Part shown: positions 6,756 through 13,405 of the stretch, one piece after another
Layout of the letters: each line of letters opens with the position of its first letter
Numbering within the stretch: the first letter of the stretch is position 1
Assembly (NCBI GenBank): GCA_934255515.1
Contig: CAKQON010000048.1
Coordinates: forward strand, 1 to 13,405
Length of the DNA stretch: 13,405 nucleotides
From: an uncultured Sutterella sp.
GTDB taxonomy: Bacteria > Pseudomonadota > Gammaproteobacteria > Burkholderiales > Burkholderiaceae_F
Direction: 5' to 3'
Program-made: the position numbers and the translations under genes
The notes under the pieces: model-generated
The model's database searches: none
What the model saw: the letters and a program-made list of their open reading frames with translations, nothing else
What the model was told of the DNA's origin: nothing

Positions 6756-7793
6756 TCAAACGGAGAATCCCGCGTCTTCCGGGAGCTCGAGGCGCAGGTT
6801 CATCGCCTGCACCGCCTGGGAGGCGGCCCCCTTCAGAAGGTTGTCGATCGCGCTCACGATGACGATATAGCCCGAGTCGGAGACCTTGAAGCCGATGTCG
6901 CAGTAAGGCTGATTGACGACGTCGTCGAGCTTCGGGAGCCCCTCGCGCACCCGCACGAAGGCGCGCTCAAGATAAGCGCTCTCATAAGCCCTCCTGATCG
7001 CCTCCTCAATTGCACCGGGCGCGAGCCTCGCCGTGATCGTTGCAAGGATGCCGCGCTTGAAGGCGCCCAGATGCGGGTTGAAGATGACCGGGACGCCGCC
7101 CAGGTGCTCCTCGATTTCCGGGCGATGCCGGTGCGTGAAGATCCCGTAGGCCGAGAGGCTCACTTCGCAGAAGGCGTTCGAGAGCTTCGCCTTTCTGCCG
7201 GCGCCCGAAACTCCCGACACCGCGTCGATGACGGGCGGCATTGAGAGATCAAGAAGCCCCGCGTCGATGAGCGGACGGAGCGCGAGCTGCGACGCCGTCG
7301 GGTAGCACCCGGGGAGCGAAATCAGATTGGTTGCGCAAAGCCTCGCTTCATCGACATATTCCGGAAGCGCATAGACCGCCTCCCCGAGAAGCTCCGGATG
7401 CGCGTGCTCGAAGCCGTAGTGCTTCGGATAGAGCTTCGGATCGGAAAGCCTGAAGGCGCCCGAGAGATCGAAAACCTTGACGCCCTTTTCGAGGAAGACC
7501 GGCGCGAGCCTTGCGCTTACCTCGTGCTCGGTGGCGAGAAAGACGATTTCGACATTTTCGGTAGCGGCCTCCGGGTCGCTGAGGGGCTTGAGCCTCAGAT
7601 CCGTCCTGCTGCAAAGCCTCCCGTCAATCTCATAGATCAGCTTTCCGGCATCGGCGCTCTGCTCGGAAACATAAAGCGCCGAGACGGTCACATCCGGATG
7701 GTCGAGAAGAAGCCGGAGAAGCTCGGTTCCGGCATAGCCGCTCGCGCCGACAATAGCGGCCCGAAGCTTTTTGTAGCGGTAGTAGTCATTCAT
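6756..7793 (-). CDS. argC: N-acetyl-gamma-glutamyl-phosphate reductase
   Basis: A 345-residue NADPH-dependent reductase that converts N-acetylglutamyl phosphate to its semialdehyde, the third step of arginine biosynthesis. The N-terminal Rossmann motif is IVGASGYAGTELLRLL (14-29). The catalytic cysteine is C163 in SLPGCYPTASQL, the standard signature. SGVSGAGRK and THRHRPEIEEHL follow as the conserved active-site and substrate segments. Length is normal for the long-type enzyme. AAAGG upstream of the ATG supports the start. It is the first gene of the minus-strand argC-argB pair and is divergent from argE across 205 bases. Confidence 0.95.
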   Translation of the reverse strand: MNDYYRYKKLRAAIVGASGYAGTELLRLLLDHPDVTVSALYVSEQSADAGKLIYEIDGRLCSRTDLRLKPLSDPEAATENVEIVFLATEHEVSARLAPVFLEKGVKVFDLSGAFRLSDPKLYPKHYGFEHAHPELLGEAVYALPEYVDEARLCATNLISLPGCYPTASQLALRPLIDAGLLDLSMPPVIDAVSGVSGAGRKAKLSNAFCEVSLSAYGIFTHRHRPEIEEHLGGVPVIFNPHLGAFKRGILATITARLAPGAIEEAIRRAYESAYLERAFVRVREGLPKLDDVVNQPYCDIGFKVSDSGYIVIVSAIDNLLKGAASQAVQAMNLRLELPEDAGFSV

Positions 7794-7998
7794 TTTGAAA
7801 GCCTTTCAGAATGGAGGGCGCCCGGCACCGGCGGCACGCGATATCAGCGTTTTGCCTCATGGGACTTGATCATTCAGACCGAGACCCGCAGGGAGACGAG
7901 CCGGATTCATGCGTTTGCTTTATGTTTCGAAGAATTGAATCTTGCCTGATGTTCCTGCTTCCGGTCCGTCAGCGCCTCCAGAAACAAGCGAGCATCCG
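7794..7998. promoter_or_regulatory. divergent argC/argE promoter region
   Basis: The 205 bases between the divergent argC and argE starts must hold the promoters for both transcripts; this is inferred from layout. I did not find a convincing -35/-10 pair or a full ARG box. Half-site-like ATTCA occurs near 7872 and 7904 only as isolated words. No small gene is supported here. Confidence 0.35.
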
Positions 7999-9189
7999 AT
8001 GTCCGTCATCTCTGATTGTCTGCACTACCTAGAAAAACTCGTCGCCTTCAATACCGTGAGCGACATTGCACCCGAAAGCGACCAGCCGAACCGCCCGCTC
8101 ATCGACTGGGCGAAGTCAGAATTCGAAGCGCTGGGCTTCGATACCCGCGTTTTCGAATACAAGCCCGGGAAAGCCGACCTATTTGCCTTCAAAGGCCCCA
8201 TGACCGGCCGCACGACGCCGGGCGGCCTTCTCCTCTCCGGACACTCCGACACGGTGGGCTGCAACCCGGAACTCTGGACGAATTCGCCCTGGTCCCTGAC
8301 GATCCGCGACGGCAGAGCCTACGGGCTCGGCTCCTGCGACATGAAGGGCTTCATCGCTTCAGCGATGGCGCTCGCCCGCCGTCATCCGGAAGCTGCGGAA
8401 AAAGGCTTCGGCGTTCTCATCACCTGTGACGAGGAAACGTCCATGGCGGGCGCCCGCGCAGCCGTCCCGGAATTAAAGAACCTCGGCGTTATGCCGCAGC
8501 TCGCCGTTGTCGGCGAACCCACAGAACTCTCGCCCGTTTTCGGCCACAAGGGGTACATGGGACGCGCGATCATCATCAGAGGGCGCGGCGCCCATTCGTC
8601 CGACCCGACCCAGGGCATCAATGCCGTCAAGACTGCTGCACTCGCCGTGGAGGAACTCAACAGCCTTGAAGCCCGCCTCAAAACGCGGCGCGAAAAGGAG
8701 TTCGATCATCCCGGCCTCCCGGGCGTGCCCTACCCGACCCTCAACATCGGATCCATCCGCGGGGGCGACAACGTAAACCGCGTCTGCGCCGAGGCGCGGC
8801 TCGAGTTCGACATCCGGCCGCTCCCGAAATGCAATGCCGCGGAAATCCGCGGAATGCTAGACGAATCCATGAAGCGGCTTGCCGCCGCCTCTCCTGCGTC
8901 GACAACGCTTGAAGTGCTCTACCCCGATCTTGATCCCTTCATCAACCCCGATCCCGGGCTCAGATCCCGCATCGAAGCCATTGCCGGGCGCGAAGGGTCC
9001 TTCGTGAGCTACTCGACGGAAGCCTCGTTCCTGCAGCAGCTCGGCGCCACGGTGGTCCTCGGCCCCGGGTCAATCCGTCAGGCCCACGGCGTCGATGAAT
9101 ACATCGAACTCTCAGAGCTCGAAAAAGGCATGACGATGCTCGAAAAACTTTGGGCCGAATTCGTCCTGCCATCAAAAATCGTTGGATGA
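7999..9189 (+). CDS. argE: acetylornithine deacetylase
   Basis: A 396-residue M20-family metallo-hydrolase that releases acetate from N-acetylornithine to give ornithine. Visible metal and catalytic positions are H82 and D84 in GHSDTVG, bridging D114 in GSCDMKG, general base E145 with E146 in CDEETSM, E173 in VGEPTEL, and H363 in RQAHGVDEYIEL. The dimerisation lid lies between, starting at GHKGYMG and RGRGAHSS. I chose the ATG at 7999. An in-frame TTG at 7942 would add 19 Pro/Ser-rich residues unlike the family. No strong ribosome-binding site is visible. Having argE instead of a bifunctional argJ implies the linear pathway, with the acetyl group lost as acetate. The reading frame is complete although an insertion sequence begins within about 25 bases of its stop. 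Confidence 0.93.
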   Translation: MSVISDCLHYLEKLVAFNTVSDIAPESDQPNRPLIDWAKSEFEALGFDTRVFEYKPGKADLFAFKGPMTGRTTPGGLLLSGHSDTVGCNPELWTNSPWSLTIRDGRAYGLGSCDMKGFIASAMALARRHPEAAEKGFGVLITCDEETSMAGARAAVPELKNLGVMPQLAVVGEPTELSPVFGHKGYMGRAIIIRGRGAHSSDPTQGINAVKTAALAVEELNSLEARLKTRREKEFDHPGLPGVPYPTLNIGSIRGGDNVNRVCAEARLEFDIRPLPKCNAAEIRGMLDESMKRLAAASPASTTLEVLYPDLDPFINPDPGLRSRIEAIAGREGSFVSYSTEASFLQQLGATVVLGPGSIRQAHGVDEYIELSELEKGMTMLEKLWAEFVLPSKIVG

Positions 9190-9213
9190 ATAAAGCTTTC
9201 ACATCCGTTGGTA

Positions 9214-10812
9214 CTATCGGATTTTACGAGGCCTGCCTCGAGGCCGAGGCGGCCCGTAGATGATCGGTCGAACGCGCGGACGTCCACGCTTGCGTGGGAC
9301 GACCAGGTCCTGCGCCGTAACGACAGGTTTAGTTTTTGAGTCGGGCTGCTCCTTCGAAAGACCCAACGCTTCAAGTAGCCCGAATACGCCGGGGTAATTC
9401 GTTACCCAATATTCATCGCCGCTTGTCGGGATGCCTGCCGGGCTCTCTGCTTTTCTCCAGGCTGTCCCCAGGTCCTCCATCAGATCCTTGAACGAACTTT
9501 GGTTCAGCAGTCCTGCGCGCTGAGCGCGTCTGCGCAGGCGGCACGTCAGGATGGTTGCAATGAAGTTGACAAACTCATTACCCTGGACAGAACAATCATC
9601 CTGCACGTTGGTGTGATCCAGACATTCGTCGTTTTTGTACATGTCGAACACCAACTCAATCTGCCAGCGGTCTTCGTAGCAAAGATAGGCCGTCAGCGGA
9701 TCCAGATCCTGATCCGACTCAAAAACGATCACGCCGAAAAGCGACGCCTTCTTCTCGAAGTCGGCTTGAGTGATCCGGGCATCCTTTTTCATGCTCTCAA
9801 TGAACCTGAATCTCTCGTCGGATGCCTTGGCATAGTCTTTAAAGGCATAGAGCCAGCGTCCTCCCCGAACCTGCCTTTTGCAGTATGACACCTGCCCGTC
9901 GATGCCTTTCAGAACGCCCACAAAGGAGAGCATGTCGTGTTTCCTGATGCGCGCATCGTTTCGCTTGATTGGAATGAGGTAGTGCAGGTCCGGATGTTTG
10001 GCAAGTTCTCCCTGGATCTTGCTGGGCGGGAAGCCTTTGTCTGTGACGATAAGGCCCCGCTCGATCTTCCGATCCCGAAGGAATGTGGCAAACGAAACGG
10101 CATCGATGTGATTCCCGGCGAAGACTTCGGCGCAAACCGGCTCCATTTTCTCCAGATCGTAGGCATAGAGAACCGAGATGTCCCGGCAGCCTTTGATCCG
10201 CCCTTTGTAGGAGAAGGCTGAGAAGTCATTCACCGTGCTCGTGTCCTGCTTGAGCATGCCGTCGATGACGATGTGGTGATCTGCTTCCACGCCCTGCAGG
10301 CGGCGTTCGTAAAACCCACTCCTTTTTTCGCCGTCTTCTCCGACCAGCTCGAGAAGCCTGCTGGTGCGATTGATCGACAGATGCACTCCCGCATAGAAGC
10401 GGCTGACAAAGGTGCGGCGGTACTCCGTGGAAAGGCGCCGAATCTTTACCTCCGGCTTCATCGTGCGGATCATGGCGACGCAAAGGATGGCGTAGGCATC
10501 TTCCGGCGGATAAACCGCCAGGAGATCGTGAAGCAGGTCGGTCGTTTCGGAGTAAACGAAAGCTGCCGTGCCATATGAAAGCTCGTTGGGGCCTTTGCTG
10601 GCAGTAGGGGCAATCGTACCAACAGGGACAAAGACGTCATTGCAGATGTGGCCGATGACGCGGCCATTGACAGGACGCGACCGGCCGCCCGGCCCGTATT
10701 TAACGCCGGATCTCTCGCGAACCGCATACCGACGGGCTCCCTCATGCCCACTATCTACGACAACGGTGTTCCTGGGACGAGGAACAGCACGAATTGACTC
10801 AGGAACAGGCAT
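9214..10812 (-). CDS. IS1634-like DDE transposase
   Basis: A 532-residue DDE transposase of the IS4 superfamily, apparently intact. The N-terminus carries the IS1634-like VRERSGVKYGPGGRSRPVN (31-49). The catalytic triad is probably D184 in IVIDGML, D258 in IVTDKGF and E386 in the YEDRWQIELVFDMYK segment (379-393), the counterpart of the IS4 Y-x2-R-x3-E-x6-K signature. The C-terminus holds two AT-hook-like motifs, KRGRPR (508-513) and PRGRPR (524-529), which could bind AT-rich target or end DNA in the minor groove. No ribosome-binding site precedes the ATG at 10812, as often in tightly limited transposases. A promoter-like -10 lies 35 bases upstream. No frameshift or internal stop is present, so it may be active. 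Confidence 0.88.
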   Translation of the reverse strand: MPVPESIRAVPRPRNTVVVDSGHEGARRYAVRERSGVKYGPGGRSRPVNGRVIGHICNDVFVPVGTIAPTASKGPNELSYGTAAFVYSETTDLLHDLLAVYPPEDAYAILCVAMIRTMKPEVKIRRLSTEYRRTFVSRFYAGVHLSINRTSRLLELVGEDGEKRSGFYERRLQGVEADHHIVIDGMLKQDTSTVNDFSAFSYKGRIKGCRDISVLYAYDLEKMEPVCAEVFAGNHIDAVSFATFLRDRKIERGLIVTDKGFPPSKIQGELAKHPDLHYLIPIKRNDARIRKHDMLSFVGVLKGIDGQVSYCKRQVRGGRWLYAFKDYAKASDERFRFIESMKKDARITQADFEKKASLFGVIVFESDQDLDPLTAYLCYEDRWQIELVFDMYKNDECLDHTNVQDDCSVQGNEFVNFIATILTCRLRRRAQRAGLLNQSSFKDLMEDLGTAWRKAESPAGIPTSGDEYWVTNYPGVFGLLEALGLSKEQPDSKTKPVVTAQDLVVPRKRGRPRVRPIIYGPPRPRGRPRKIR

Positions 10813-10833
10813 TGAAATAAATATCTACATTAG

Positions 10834-10875
10834 TACAATATATTGTATTATAAGCACTATTGATATGAGTTTACA
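10834..10875 (-). promoter_or_regulatory. transposase promoter with overlapping palindrome
   Basis: On the minus strand a perfect TATAAT (10852-10847) has TGTAAA (10875-10870) 17 bases upstream as a weak -35. The perfect 14-base palindrome TACAATATATTGTA (10834-10847) covers the expected transcription start. It is a possible repressor or transposase binding site. Confidence 0.5.
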
Positions 10876-10934
10876 GCGCTTAAGTAGTAGGTTTTGACCC
10901 CGCTGAAGCGCATGAAATCGGCAGATTGCGGGCA

Positions 10935-10972
10935 TAAAAAAGCCGGGGCTTTGCTCTGGAGAGGCCCCGGCT
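10935..10972 (-). terminator. strong intrinsic terminator, minus strand
   Basis: AGCCGGGGC (10972-10964 on the minus strand) pairs with GCCCCGGCT (10949-10941) in a perfect 9-base GC-rich stem, followed by a run of T residues at 10941-10936. It would end minus-strand transcription arriving from the sulfotransferase side before it enters the IS. It is 222 bases past that gene's stop, so it may instead end a separate short transcript. Confidence 0.8.
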
Positions 10973-11194
10973 AACGAGTGATCGATTCGTTGCATCGATC
11001 GTTATTTGATTTTTAAAGAAATTCTGACTACACAACAGTTCTGGACATTAGTTCAAACCATTGTAAATCTTTTATACATTGATCTTTCTTGTATCTTCCA
11101 AAACCCAAACGGCGCCTCCCGAATCTTCCGGAAAGCGCCGCCTGTCATCGGCCTTCTGCAGCGCCCGCATGAGCGCCGCAATGGAGAGAAGGCA
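10973..11194 (-). other. non-coding stretch downstream of the sulfotransferase gene; possible small RNA
   Basis: No reading frame is supported. On the minus strand one sees a CGGCGC/GCGCCG stem (11140-11135/11115-11110) followed by GTTTGGGTTTTGG, a weak terminator candidate for the sulfotransferase gene. Next comes an AT-rich segment with TATAAA near 11077-11072, a boxA-like TTTCTTTAAAAAT near 11027-11015, and a stem formed around two ATCGAT words (about 11002-10973). The strong terminator follows directly. This order of promoter-like word, stem and terminator would suit a short RNA, but it is unproven. Confidence 0.3.
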
Positions 11195-13021
11195 TTAATT
11201 GTCCGTGAAGGCCTTCTTTACGCTGAAGGGCCATGCCTGATAGCCCGACGTATTGTGAAGCTGGATTTCAACCGAGGGCTCCTTCTCGCCCCACTTGAAT
11301 TCGTCGATGTACGGGTTGGGGAGGCCCTTAATGGCGCCGGTCGTGAGATCGAAGTCGGAACCGGCAGTGGCGGAATAGGCAACCACGGAATCCTTGTCGG
11401 CCTGGTATTCCGTGAGCGACGTCACGGGGCTGTACCACGAATGTCCGCGCTCCTTGCCGTACTCCCAGACCTGCTCGACCGTTCTCTTCTTCTGGTCAAT
11501 CCTGTAGATCACCGCACGCGAATACTTCATTTCCGGAAGTGCCGGTTGCTCTGCGCCGCGGGCGTCGCCGTTGTCGAAGGCAGACACGTAGACCACGTCC
11601 TTGTTGGACTTCGAATCGATGCGCCAGGCCGTGTGCTGCGTCCACGTCCAGTCAAAGCCGCCCTTGCAGGTCGTATCCGTGCAGGAAATAGGCTTCCCTG
11701 ACTTGTCGACCGGCGTGAGGAGCGCTTCCTTCCAGGGCGAGCGCCAGCCCGCCGGGGCGCCGAGGATCCACTTCACCTTCTTGTCGCGGCCGATCTTGAT
11801 GATGGCCGACTGGTGGCGCGAGGAGATGATGATCGAATCGTCGTCCGGGTCGTAGTCGACCGAATTCACGTGCGCCCAGTTGCGGCCCGGGCCGGTGCCC
11901 GCGATGTCGCCGAAGTTGTCGGACTTCTCCTGAGCGGCGAGTTCTTCAGCCGTGAGCGTATGGCCCGCCCTCGAGGGATCGATGTTGAGGCAGACGGCGC
12001 CCTGGTCGAGAGCCTTGATGATGTTCGAGCGATAGGGGTCAAGAATGTCGAAGAGGCGCCATTCGTCGACGACGCGGCCCGACTGATCGACTTCAATGAT
12101 CACGTCGCGGACCGTGCGCACGCGCCTCTGGTCGATGCGGCGGAGGTCGGAGGACGCGACGCGCAGGAGGTAATGACCGTTCGGCATCGGATCCATCGAG
12201 TGCGAGAAGTCGCTGTAGCCCGTGGGCAGACGGCGGTTGAAGACCTTGCGGCCCATGATGTCGTACTTCACGTACTTCTGGCCGAAGCCCCAGGAGACGG
12301 CGCCGTCGGCATTCTGCTTGAAGCCCATCATGACGCCCTTGCTGTAGATGGATTCCGGATCCCAGAGCGTGGACGCGTCAAGGTACCAGCGGATGTCGCC
12401 CTTCGTATCGATGATCGCGATCTTCGGGAGGTAGCTCCAGGTGAGGGCGCCCCCCATAGGGTTGTTCCAGACCGCGCGGGTGTCCTGACCGGGCGTGGCT
12501 CCTAAGTTGTTGACGAAGTAGAGGCGGTCGCTGAATTCCGGCGCCACCTTCTTCACCTCGGCGTCGAACATCAGATTCTTTTCGCCGGGCATGCCGGATT
12601 CCATCCCGCGGATGCCGCCGCAGTAGATGGTGTAGGTGTGCCTGCCTTCAACCACCTTCCCGTCGAAGCGGTAGGAATAGCTCACCTCGACCTTGTTGGA
12701 ATAATCCGGATAGAGGCCGAAGACCGGAATGCCGGCGTGCGTGAGGAGCTGAGCGCGTGAAACCTCATACTTGATTTCCTGGCCGCCTTCCTTCGGAACG
12801 ACGCGCACGGTTGCCGAAAGAAGCTCGTAGCCGCCGTTCTTGATCACCGCCGTGAGGGGCGCGATCTTGTAGGGATTGACGATCACTTCGCCGAGACTGC
12901 CCTGCTTGTTGAAGCCGACGACGGCAAAGCCGCTCGGCGTCCCCATTGCCATGGCGCCCGTGGCGGACATCATCGCGCAGGCTGCGGCCGAAAGAAGGAA
13001 GGTACGCTTCTGCATTTTCAT
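11195..13021 (-). CDS. assT: periplasmic arylsulfate sulfotransferase
   Basis: A 608-residue PAPS-independent arylsulfate sulfotransferase (AssT, PF05935 type) that moves sulfate from a phenolic sulfate ester to a phenol. A Sec signal peptide, MKMQKRTFLL and a hydrophobic stretch ending in GAMA, predicts cleavage after residue 25 and periplasmic location. Counterparts of the E. coli active-site residues are H274 (FSHSMDP), H384 (WAHVNS), R402 (SSRHQ) and H463 (TQHTAW), the last matching the transient sulfo-histidine. C447 and C452 (CTDTTC) match the region of the structural disulfide in the E. coli enzyme. Length is close to the family's roughly 600. The ATG at 13021 has AGGA eight bases upstream. 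A start at 13093 would put 24 polar residues before the signal peptide. No dsbL or dsbI is adjacent within the window. The physiological substrate is unknown. Confidence 0.93.
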   Translation of the reverse strand: MKMQKRTFLLSAAACAMMSATGAMAMGTPSGFAVVGFNKQGSLGEVIVNPYKIAPLTAVIKNGGYELLSATVRVVPKEGGQEIKYEVSRAQLLTHAGIPVFGLYPDYSNKVEVSYSYRFDGKVVEGRHTYTIYCGGIRGMESGMPGEKNLMFDAEVKKVAPEFSDRLYFVNNLGATPGQDTRAVWNNPMGGALTWSYLPKIAIIDTKGDIRWYLDASTLWDPESIYSKGVMMGFKQNADGAVSWGFGQKYVKYDIMGRKVFNRRLPTGYSDFSHSMDPMPNGHYLLRVASSDLRRIDQRRVRTVRDVIIEVDQSGRVVDEWRLFDILDPYRSNIIKALDQGAVCLNIDPSRAGHTLTAEELAAQEKSDNFGDIAGTGPGRNWAHVNSVDYDPDDDSIIISSRHQSAIIKIGRDKKVKWILGAPAGWRSPWKEALLTPVDKSGKPISCTDTTCKGGFDWTWTQHTAWRIDSKSNKDVVYVSAFDNGDARGAEQPALPEMKYSRAVIYRIDQKKRTVEQVWEYGKERGHSWYSPVTSLTEYQADKDSVVAYSATAGSDFDLTTGAIKGLPNPYIDEFKWGEKEPSVEIQLHNTSGYQAWPFSVKKAFTDN

Positions 13022-13274
13022 CTGAATTTTCCTTTTCTGAAGATGGATCCTGGAGCTTCCGGTCCTCCCGGGGGCGATCCTTAAGAAAGACACCAGAAAG
13101 AACTAATCCGTTGGTCTGAGAGAAATAGTGCTCCCCGGGTCAAAATCCATCCATTACCGCTTCTACGCATAAAACGAGCTGAAGATGAAATACCTTTTTT
13201 CAACTTTTTGGAATAGACCGGGAGCTGCCTTACTGCGCTATTTTTTGACGCATGATCCGCGATCCTGAATGCAT

Positions 13275-13298
13275 GAGAAAGGCGGCATGAAAGCCGCC
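13275..13298 (-). terminator. possible terminator of an upstream minus-strand gene
   Basis: GGCGGC (13298-13293 on the minus strand) and GCCGCC (13286-13281) form a six-base stem with a TTTCAT loop, followed by TTTCTC. The short stem and interrupted U-run make this moderate to weak. It would insulate assT from a gene beyond the right edge. Confidence 0.4.
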
Positions 13299-13344
13299 CC
13301 GCCGTTTTCCCAAAAAGAACTCTTCAGAATTAACCTGAATATTT

Positions 13345-13398
13345 CGCCCAAAAATAGACCTTGGGCGTAGGCTCATCTGCAATCGGCAGGTGGGCCTA
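13345..13398. other. two adjacent hairpins at the window edge
   Basis: CGCCCAA (13345-13351) pairs with TTGGGCG (13361-13367). Immediately next, 13368-13380 pairs with 13386-13398 over 13 positions, including two G-T wobbles, around a five-base loop. The plus strand then reads AATTTTC. The pair could be a terminator or the end of a structured RNA that continues outside the window. Confidence 0.35.
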
Positions 13399-13405
13399 AA
13401 TTTTC

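Larger units (their letters stand above)
9190..10900 (-). mobile_element. insertion sequence, IS4 superfamily / IS1634-like
   Basis: A single-transposase insertion sequence placed convergent to argE. The ends are approximate. The left end must lie between the argE stop (9189) and the transposase stop (9214). The right end lies beyond the transposase promoter and before the terminator at 10935. Comparing the two flanks by eye gave only a shared GTACTA, not a convincing terminal inverted repeat, and no target duplication. IS1634-type elements are known for long, variable target duplications, which could hide the boundary. Confidence 0.65.
13022..13405. other. non-coding region upstream of assT with hairpins
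   Basis: These 384 bases carry no supported gene and should contain the assT promoter on the minus strand, but I found no convincing -35/-10 pair. The half nearer assT has A/T-rich tracts near 13193-13213. The distal half carries the separate hairpins listed below and is cut by the window edge. Confidence 0.5.

Noticed and set aside
11813..12505. 230-residue plus-strand frame within assT
   Set aside because: Shadow of assT, with no recognisable domain or ribosome-binding site.
12977..13021. Lipoprotein signal in AssT (AAAC within the signal peptide)
   Set aside because: The -3 position is Ala rather than Leu/Val/Ile, and the AMA-type Sec cleavage site further on fits known AssT export better.
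1..13405. CRISPR array, integrase, toxin-antitoxin or defence genes
   Set aside because: Both strands were scanned by eye. There are no regularly spaced repeats, and no protein resembles these families apart from the single IS transposase.

Overview
The window is GC-rich bacterial chromosome. Gene families and codon use suggest a betaproteobacterium of the Sutterella/Parasutterella type (Burkholderiales, Sutterellaceae). That placement is an inference from gene content, not from a marker gene. Nothing here looks like phage or plasmid backbone. The only clear mobile element is one insertion sequence.

Layout. 100-1690 (minus): a flavin-reductase-like protein preceded by a LysR-type regulator. 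1962-2921 (plus): a TDT-family (TehA/Mae1/SLAC1-like) membrane transporter, divergent from the LysR gene and separated by a 271-base intergenic region that holds a LysR-like inverted repeat. 2945-2984: a strong bidirectional terminator. 3046-7793 (minus) and 7999-9189 (plus): an arginine-biosynthesis block. 9214-10812 (minus): an IS4-superfamily/IS1634-like transposase inserted just behind argE. 11195-13021 (minus): an exported arylsulfate sulfotransferase. 13022-13405: non-coding, with several hairpins.

The arginine block is the functional core. It holds all five steps from glutamate to ornithine in the linear, acetyl-releasing route: a GNAT-type N-acetylglutamate synthase, acetylglutamate kinase (argB), N-acetyl-glutamyl-phosphate reductase (argC), acetylornithine aminotransferase (argD) and acetylornithine deacetylase (argE). 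On the minus strand argC-argB form one pair and synthase-argD a second. Between the pairs lies a 396-base AT-rich region with palindromes, a terminator-like hairpin and a structured leader. argE diverges from argC. No argF, argG or argH is in view.

The most unusual items are: (i) the roughly 157-residue Ala/Lys/Pro-rich histone-H1-like tail on ArgD; (ii) an N-acetylglutamate synthase with about 90 extra N-terminal residues and a C-terminal Cys triad; (iii) the structured, palindrome-rich region before that gene; (iv) a possible small RNA or boxA-like transcript ending at a very strong terminator between the IS and the sulfotransferase gene; (v) a sulfotransferase with the expected cysteine pair but no dsbL/dsbI neighbour. 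I did not see a clear-cut new defence or mobile system.
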